From: Siniperca chuatsi
Lineage: Eukaryota > Chordata > Actinopteri > Centrarchiformes > Sinipercidae
Reading direction: 5' to 3'
DNA: 64,000 nt
NCBI RefSeq assembly: GCF_020085105.1
Contig: NC_058051.1
Location: 24,727,455 to 24,791,454 of the forward strand
This document shows, piece after piece, positions 59,301 to 64,000 of this stretch. Each line of letters opens with the position of its first letter. Position 1 is the first letter of the stretch. The notes beneath the pieces were generated by a model, which saw nothing but the letters and a program-made list of their open reading frames with translations, was not told the origin of the DNA and did no database searches. The translations under genes were made by a program, and so were the position numbers.

Positions 59301-62300
59301 ACATGCTGTAAACCTGTAAAAAGTTCATCTGCTGTGTTTTACAGGTTTTATCTCCTGAGGAGCAGGCTTTGGCAGCAAGTAACGACTACAACTTTGATCA
59401 TCCAGGGGCATTTGACTTTCAGCTGCTGGTTGCCACCCTGCGAAAGCTTAAGCAGGGCAAGAGTGTGAAGATCCCGGTGTATGATTTTACAACACACGGA
59501 CGACAGAAAGACTGGGTGAGTTGTGTTTTATCGCAGGCAAGTTGCCTCGTTTCTACAGAAAACTCTACTGAAGACTTTTTAAAGATTAAATATGCATCCT
59601 GTAATTTTGGAAAGGAGAAAGTAGAACAGTAATGAAGCAGTTGCATTCAGCTTTTCCCGTGGGTTGATTTTTCAAAGCTGAAAATATATTATGGACTTAA
59701 ATAAAATATTGTTATTTAAAAAACAATGTTTGTCAAAGTGACATTCTACAGCTTTAATCTTACAAAAGGTGAACTGACTGTTCATGAAGAAGCTTTCTGC
59801 TTTGAAGACTCTTGGTTTTCCCTCCTCTTTATGCAGAAAAATGTGTATGGTGCCAGTGTAATCATATTTGAAGGAATTATGTCTTTTGCGGACAAAGAAC
59901 TCCTTCAGGTAAAGCAGTATGTTTTCTTTTTTCTTTTTTTCCCCTTTCTTTTTGAAGAATTCTTGAGTGAAGTAAAGCAATCATCACCAGGTATTGTTAT
60001 TTGAGCAGCTGCTTTGCTGAAGTGAATATTATTGAACTGTTCAGGGGGGGGGGTTGCTTTTCCCACCTGCAGCTCCTGGATATGAAAATCTTTGTGGACA
60101 CAGACTCAGACATTCGGCTGGTCCGCCGGCTCCGCAGGGACATCACGGAGCGCGGACGGGACATTGAAGGCGTCATCAAGCAACAACAAGTTTGTGAAAC
60201 CAGCATTTGAGCAGTACATTGAGCCAACCATGAGGCTGGCTGATATTGTTGTGCCAAGAGGTGAGACAGTTGGACTTCCTCACTAATAAACAACATAATC
60301 TAGAACATTTTGACATTGTTGACTGTGCTACAGAGAACAACAACATTTCCAGTGGTACTGGTCTCTTCTTGTTTTGTCCTTCCAAGGTGGTGGGAATATG
60401 GTGGCCATTGATCTGATAGTTCAGCATGTTCACAGCCAGCTGGAAGAGGTGAGTAGCCAAAACACTGATTGTACATAAGATTGTACATAAGAAGGTGGCG
60501 CCACCATGTGTCCAATAGCTGTAACAAACGGACAGAAAGAGAGACTCTCCAACTGTTTGTACAATAACCTGCTTCAAGCTGAAATTAAATCAGAACTTCT
60601 CAGTCACAAACTTTCAGACTTTTGTTCCTCTCATTGTGAACAGTTAAAGGAAAAGTCTGGTGTTCTTCTATATTCTATTAATTGTCAACAAGTCCCATGC
60701 AATTAATTTATCCTACTTACAAGTATTGCCATTAGCTATGTAGCCAAAGCATATTTCTCTGTGCTATAGATCTCCATTGTTGTCCAAAAACTATTACAAA
60801 CACATGAGTGAGAATGGGCTGCGATAGCATTTTATCAAATCCGAATCCTTTCAAATCTCTTAACAAATCTTTTTAGGTTGTTTGTTTGGTGAAGAATGGA
60901 GACATCTTTGTTAAAAAAATATGTTCTGTTTTTATTTCACTCAGTAGCATGCCTAAACCACAGACTGTGCTGAAAGGGTGTAGGGCTTTCACCACATATT
61001 TTATCACTGCCCTGATGTTCATTAACCCTGTCCTGACTCATTTTTCCTTTTGCTGCGAGGCAAAACACTCTCACTGCGGGGGCTGTGCTACAGCAGCAGA
61101 AACCGTTAAAGCTAAACAACAAAAAAGTCATACTAAAAACAACACAGTGGAAATAATATAAATTCTACGTTATCATTTATTTCGATTTTTCTGAGTGCAC
61201 AATGCACTTAACTTTGCCTGAAGGTGAAATAGTTGTTAGAATCTGATGGGTCACAGAATACAGCGTAACACTGGCAGCAGGTTGAAGCAGAGCACTCCAC
61301 CTTCTCAAGTTATCAAAAAAGACTTTTTTTTGTTTTACAATTATAATTTGAAATGATGAAGGCACTTGCAAATGACAAGGTAAGAGTAAGTAAGAGTTCT
61401 TACTTTTAACATGATCGGCAGCAGATAAATATTTAAGCAGGGACTTGCTGTTCCCCTCATTGTCGTGAGCACACTTCTGCAAATATTCCATTTCGCAGTT
61501 GTTTCGTTAACTTTGGTGAAGTGTATCCACACTTCCACCATGTTCAGTCAGTCAGTCTTGTTAACAGCTGTGTGTTGTTACATGTGCATCACCAGTTTTT
61601 TTTTTTTTATCTTTGCAGAAGTTTGATGTCTGAAAGAGGCAAATCTCAAGAGAGGTTGCAAATGAAAGATTTAATAAGGGATTTGTTAGCATCTGAGCTT
61701 AATAAATCTGGGTAATTTAACCTTTATCTACTTGGACTCTGATCCAGAAGTGAATTGAACTGAACTATCAGAGGCTGTCCCTACACATCAGTGAGCCACA
61801 CTGTTGCACTGTTGCATTCCTTGTTATTACCATGAACACACACACTGTAGTTTATTTTGAGTCCGTCCACATACTCCGTCCTGCTGTCGCAAATACTCCC
61901 CAGCACCAAATCTGCAGCTGAAAATAGTCCCCAACAAATTCACTATTTACTATTGTTTAAGAATAGTTTGGGAAAAACTACAGTGCCCAGCTTTTTTAGG
62001 AAATTATTTAGCCTTTTTTAAAATTGAAATTTTATATTTGTTACCCATTTTTAAAGATTTACATCTTCAGCAGCAAAGAATGGGCTTGGGGCTGAGTGCC
62101 ACAGACAGGCTGGGGAAGACTCCATACTATCTGCATTTTTTACCCCACTTATTGTCTTTCTCTTACCCTCTCTTTATGCAGCGTGAGCTCAGTGTCAGGT
62201 ATGCTGATATGTATTTTGACTTTACCTTCTCTAGCTTTGGTCCACTTATTGTTATTGGGAGATTTCGTATCAGTGCTGTGTACAGACGGAACCTTCACAC

Positions 62301-63902
62301 TCGCTCTATGGTCTGTCTTTCTGCGTTTAGTGGTAACTCTCTGCTGTCTTAAAGCCTTAAAGCCGACTGCTTCATTTCTCCTTAGTGTAGCAGAATAACA
62401 CAGTAAAACCTTTTGATCTGAACAACCTTTCTGTGGTCTCAGGGCGCTCCTCGCCTCCGCTCAGCAGAATCAACCGCTGCCCCAGACGCTCAGTGTGTTA
62501 GAGAGTACGCCGCAGGTCAAAGGCCTGCACACTATCATCAGGTACCGACCTGTGTGCCAGTACAACTTTGAGTCCTTGTTACAGTGCCTGCAATATGAGT
62601 TTTAAAACCTTTTCTTTTCTGTAATGCAGGAATAAAGAAACCAGTCGAGATGAATTTATCTTCTACTCAAAGAGATTAATGCGGCTTCTCATAGAACACG
62701 CACTAACGTTTCTACCATCTCAGGTGGGTAGACTTTAACTACTTAGTTAATATTAAAGTGGCTATAATCAATATTTTTATATTAACAATGGATCATATGA
62801 CTGCTTTTATGTGAAAGGGGTTGTTTGTAGTGACAAACCCACAGAAAATTATCACCCGACTCTGCAGTTCTCCTCGGGTCTATGGATCTTTGTTTCTTTG
62901 CGTCTTTTCGCTCATTGTTTTGGTCTGCTGTACTTTTACTGTTCTGGTTCACTCTCACCGCTCTCATAGCGTCGTTTTTGGACGCAGCAGGCAGCTGTTT
63001 TCAGTGAAAAAGCTAAAAACCTACTGTACACCACCTACTCATCACCAAACAGCAGACAGACACAGTTATAGTGGAGCATTTAGCAACTAAAGAGCCAGAT
63101 ATTTTCCTCAGGAGTTTGTAGAGACTAAAAACAGAGCTAAAAGAGAGTGGATATTGGACTTACCATTCATCAGGTGACAAAAAGACGAAATGAATGATCG
63201 TATCTGCTGTATGTGTAAATAAGCAACTGTTTGCTAGCAAGATAATCAATTTGAAAATCAACTTGCAGAGACATGAAACTTGCTTAAGATTAATTATAAT
63301 AATCGCACAACCTCGACTGTTATAATAATTAAAACTTTTGTTGCATTCAAGTGCCAACCGCCAAACAACTGCACAACATCTTCAAGTTATCTTTTCCCCT
63401 ATATCCATGTTTGGTTATTTTTTCTAAAAACAAAGCAGCCAACTCTCAAATATCGTCTTAGTTTGAATGTACCTGGAAAGGAAAGAGTTTTAAAAACAGC
63501 AACAGCTGTCAACAATGTACCTGACAAAAAATAAAGGTGACTGAACGCTCACTGTGATGGATTGCCTGCTGTGTTCAAGTTCATGTTCTCTACAAGGTCA
63601 TTTTAATACCATACTGACATCAACCAAAACTGCTGGAAGTGAATTTTGTCGCAGTAATACAGTACAAACTGTACGTAGTGTATATACTTCAGAAATGCCT
63701 CACACATTCACAAGACAAAGTTCTATATATACATAGAAAAACATGCATAGATACATCGATATATTGACACTTTTCTTGTATCTGCATCTATGGGAGTTGT
63801 AATAAAATATAGAACTTTTTTTTCTGTATCTTCTAACAGCCGTGTGTAGTTAAGACTCCACAGGGCCATGAGTACGAGGGCCGCAGTTACAATGGGAAAG
63901 GG
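49354..63902 (+). CDS. uckl1: Uridine-cytidine kinase-like 1, exons 1-11 (partial, with apparent frameshift)
   Basis: Pyrimidine-salvage enzyme family: uridine kinase domain followed by a UPRT-like domain. Exons: 49378-49397 (or from the in-frame ATG at 49354), 56697-56884, 57068-57174, 59345-59515, 59837-59908, 60073-60260, 60387-60448, 62182-62198, 62443-62541, 62630-62723, 63840-63902; all GT-AG. Exon 2 has [13 protein letters not shown] sequence and [17 protein letters not shown]. Exon 3 has the Walker A loop GGSASGKT and [11 protein letters not shown]. Exon 4 has [11 protein letters not shown] and IPVYDFTTH. Exon 6 has [20 protein letters not shown]. Exon 10 has [20 protein letters not shown]. 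Without 2 bp near 60183 the frame breaks and stops at 60208-60210 (about 231 aa). The next frame resumes the family sequence ([20 protein letters not shown]), and all later phases fit if those 2 bp are counted. About 190 C-terminal residues lie beyond the edge. Confidence 0.9.
49995..50635. repeat. AGTAAAAGTAC-type repeat, joined to a fragment of the GGGCTGCAACTAA type
   Basis: Starts CAGTGATGGCATGTGATAAC, then TCAAGTACATTTAATG; ends ATTTCTTCCACCACTGCAAA. Directly after it, 50580-50632 reads TTAATTTTCGGTTGATCAG, then ACTAATCATTTCAGCTCTA, the right end of the other family. Lies in uckl1 intron 1. Confidence 0.6.
50690..50935. repeat. AGTAAAAGTAC-type repeat, partial
   Basis: Includes TGCATAATGATTGCTTTTAC and GGACTTTTACTTGTAATGGA, then GTATTGCTACTTTAACC. 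Only the right half is evident. Confidence 0.55.
51690..51900. repeat. Dispersed fish repeat, TTTTTCCTCATCTGAACC type
   Basis: CCCTGTTAAAGGGTTTTTTG, then GGAGGAGTTTTTCCTCAT and TCTAAGGACAGAGGGTGTTG, is a segment I know to recur in teleost genomes, usually near the 3' end of retroposon copies. Confidence 0.45.
51939..52185. repeat. GGGCTGCAACTAA-type MITE, inverted and degraded
   Basis: AATTAGTCAATTAATTGATA, then CTGAATATCTTTGAGTTTTG, corresponds to the family read from the other strand. The ends are diverged. Confidence 0.5.
52379..52453. repeat. (CT)n(CA)n microsatellite
   Basis: CT run followed by about 30 CA units in uckl1 intron 1. Confidence 0.9.
53175..53319. repeat. Compound (GT)n-(TA)n microsatellite
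   Basis: About 20 GT units, a short TA run, the sequence ACCTTTTATTTAACTA, a long TA run of nearly 80 bp, then ACCTTTATTTAACTA again. The near-duplicate flank suggests the TA array grew inside, or copied, a dispersed repeat that continues to about 53400 (AGGAAGTCACATTGAAAT). Confidence 0.85.
53584..55167 (+). mobile_element. Tc1-family DNA transposon, 1584 bp, IR/DR type, degenerate
   Basis: The terminal sequence CAAACCCGATTCCAAAAAAG, then TTGGGACACTGTACAAATTG, is inverted at the right end, with TA on each side (53582-53583 and 55168-55169), the Tc1/mariner target. Each end is about 200 bp with a second, inner copy of the core (CATTCCAAAAAAGTTGGGAC at 53777-53796; GTCCCAACTTTTTTGAGATG at 54958-54977). 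This is the inverted-repeat/direct-repeat layout of the Sleeping Beauty-like subgroup. The transposase gene inside is broken, so the copy cannot move by itself. It lies in uckl1 intron 1. Confidence 0.92.
53935..54947 (+). pseudogene. Tc1-type DDE transposase pseudogene
   Basis: Would cut and paste the element through a paired-like DNA-binding region and a DDE catalytic core. The N-terminal reading frame (53935-54264) has a helix-turn-helix segment ([20 protein letters not shown]). The frame then shifts, consistent with a small deletion near 54262, and continues from about 54265 with [24 protein letters not shown] at 54468-54470 breaks it again before [20 protein letters not shown]. The second catalytic Asp is in [11 protein letters not shown] and the Glu in [11 protein letters not shown], 34-residue spacing type. 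The first catalytic position, in [10 protein letters not shown], is Asn where the family has Asp. The three defects together show an inactive enzyme. Confidence 0.92.
55276..55605. repeat. GGGCTGCAACTAA-type MITE nested in another repeat
   Basis: TATAGGGATGCAACTAAAGA opens it and AACTGACAAATCATTTTAAC, then TCAGA, closes it. The flanking sequence on both sides belongs to the AGTAAAAGTAC family. Confidence 0.65.
55920..56135. repeat. GGGCTGCAACTAA-type MITE, right half
   Basis: AGCAGCAAATCCTCACAATT, then AAGAAGCTGAGG, and the end CGATTAATCAACTAATCATT, then TCAACTCTA, match the family; the left half is missing. Confidence 0.5.
57199..57221. repeat. Poly(T) tract
   Basis: About 22 T shortly after uckl1 exon 3. 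Length is uncertain in such runs. Confidence 0.8.
57577..57658. repeat. Perfect 35-bp inverted repeat in uckl1 intron 3
   Basis: Arms 57577-57611 and 57624-57658 are exact reverse complements (each starting ACGTTTCGGCTCCCATCC when read inward), separated by a 12-nt loop. In RNA this would be a strong hairpin. Confidence 0.9.
57940..58345. repeat. MITE shared with 36250 and 62755
   Basis: Core AGAGCCAGATATTTCCCTCA, then GGAGTTGGTAGAGACC, and end GGCAACTGTTTGCTAAGTTC recur in the other two copies. It holds an extra hairpin (58044-58081, 16-bp arms, 6-nt loop) made of TGCAGCTCCCCTCGGC and its complement. Confidence 0.65.
58968..59275. repeat. GTTTGACATTT-type MITE, shortened, before uckl1 exon 4
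   Basis: Left AAAGGAATAGTTCAACATTT, right AAAATGTCAAAGTACTCCTT, interior GCTAAGCTAAGCT. At about 310 bp it lacks part of the centre found in other copies. It ends about 70 bp before exon 4. Confidence 0.7.
60640..60800. repeat. Partial MITE, same family as 1490-1830
   Basis: AATTGTCAACAAGTCCCATG, then CTTACAAGTATTGCCATTAG and TCTGTGCTATAGATCTCCAT, correspond to pieces of the copy in rad21l1. Lies in uckl1 intron 7. Confidence 0.45.
62755..63240. repeat. MITE shared with 36250 and 57940, uckl1 intron 10
   Basis: Opens near AAAGTGGCTATAATCAATAT, includes ACTCTGCAGTTCTCCTCGGG, GAGCCAGATATTTTCCTCAG and AAGCAACTGTTTGCTAGC, matching the other copies. The tight hairpin of the 58.0-kb copy is not preserved. 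Confidence 0.65.
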
Positions 63903-64000
63903 GTGAGTGATGCTCTTGTTTTACAAGGTCTTGTTAACTTCCAGTCGAGTGTGTCCGCAGGGTTTCTGTCATCACGCTTGCTCCACTGCCTCGTCTCTAC

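Overview
The window is nuclear DNA from a ray-finned fish, probably a percomorph-type teleost. The support is interrupted genes with GT-AG introns, five recognisable vertebrate genes, CA/GA/TA microsatellites, one Tc1 element, and many small TIR repeats of kinds common in teleosts. There is no sign of bacterial, organellar or viral genes.

Layout: (1) 81-3944, minus: the first seven coding exons of a RAD21-family cohesin kleisin, best matched to rad21l1; the rest lies beyond the left edge. (2) 9866-12035, minus: a complete five-exon non-visual opsin of 399 aa, related to neuropsin, with VCC where the E/DRY motif normally lies. (3) 13.9-24.9 kb: no gene recognised, only repeats. (4) 24986-28274, minus: a complete four-exon emilin3-like gene of 911 aa (signal peptide, EMI domain, coiled coils, no C1q). 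(5) 28.3-39.4 kb: no gene recognised. (6) 39496-48445, plus: complete five-exon samd10 (175 aa). (7) 49354/49378-63902, plus: the first eleven exons of uckl1, a uridine-cytidine-kinase-like gene. Its kinase part is present, exon 6 carries an apparent 2-bp deletion, and the C-terminal UPRT-like part lies mostly beyond the right edge. Intron 1 holds a degenerate 1.58-kb Tc1 element.

The genes do not form a pathway: they serve meiotic cohesion, light sensing, extracellular matrix, a SAM-domain adaptor and pyrimidine salvage. Their common thread is synteny. RAD21L1, EMILIN3, SAMD10 and UCKL1 are all on human chromosome 20, and SAMD10 and UCKL1 are close neighbours there.

Most intergenic and intronic sequence is repeat-derived. 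At least six short families recur: a GGGCTGCAACTAA type, an AGTAAAAGTAC type, a GTTTGACATTT / TTAGCTTAGC type, a foldback GGGACAGTTCACCCC type, a GTTGCCAGTTTATTAGGT type, and a family shared by 36.3, 58.0 and 62.8 kb. I did not find a convincing new biological system. The best leads are the opsin motif, the uckl1 frameshift, and two repeat copies flanking the SAM-domain exons of samd10. All calls come from reading the sequence by eye; no alignment was run.
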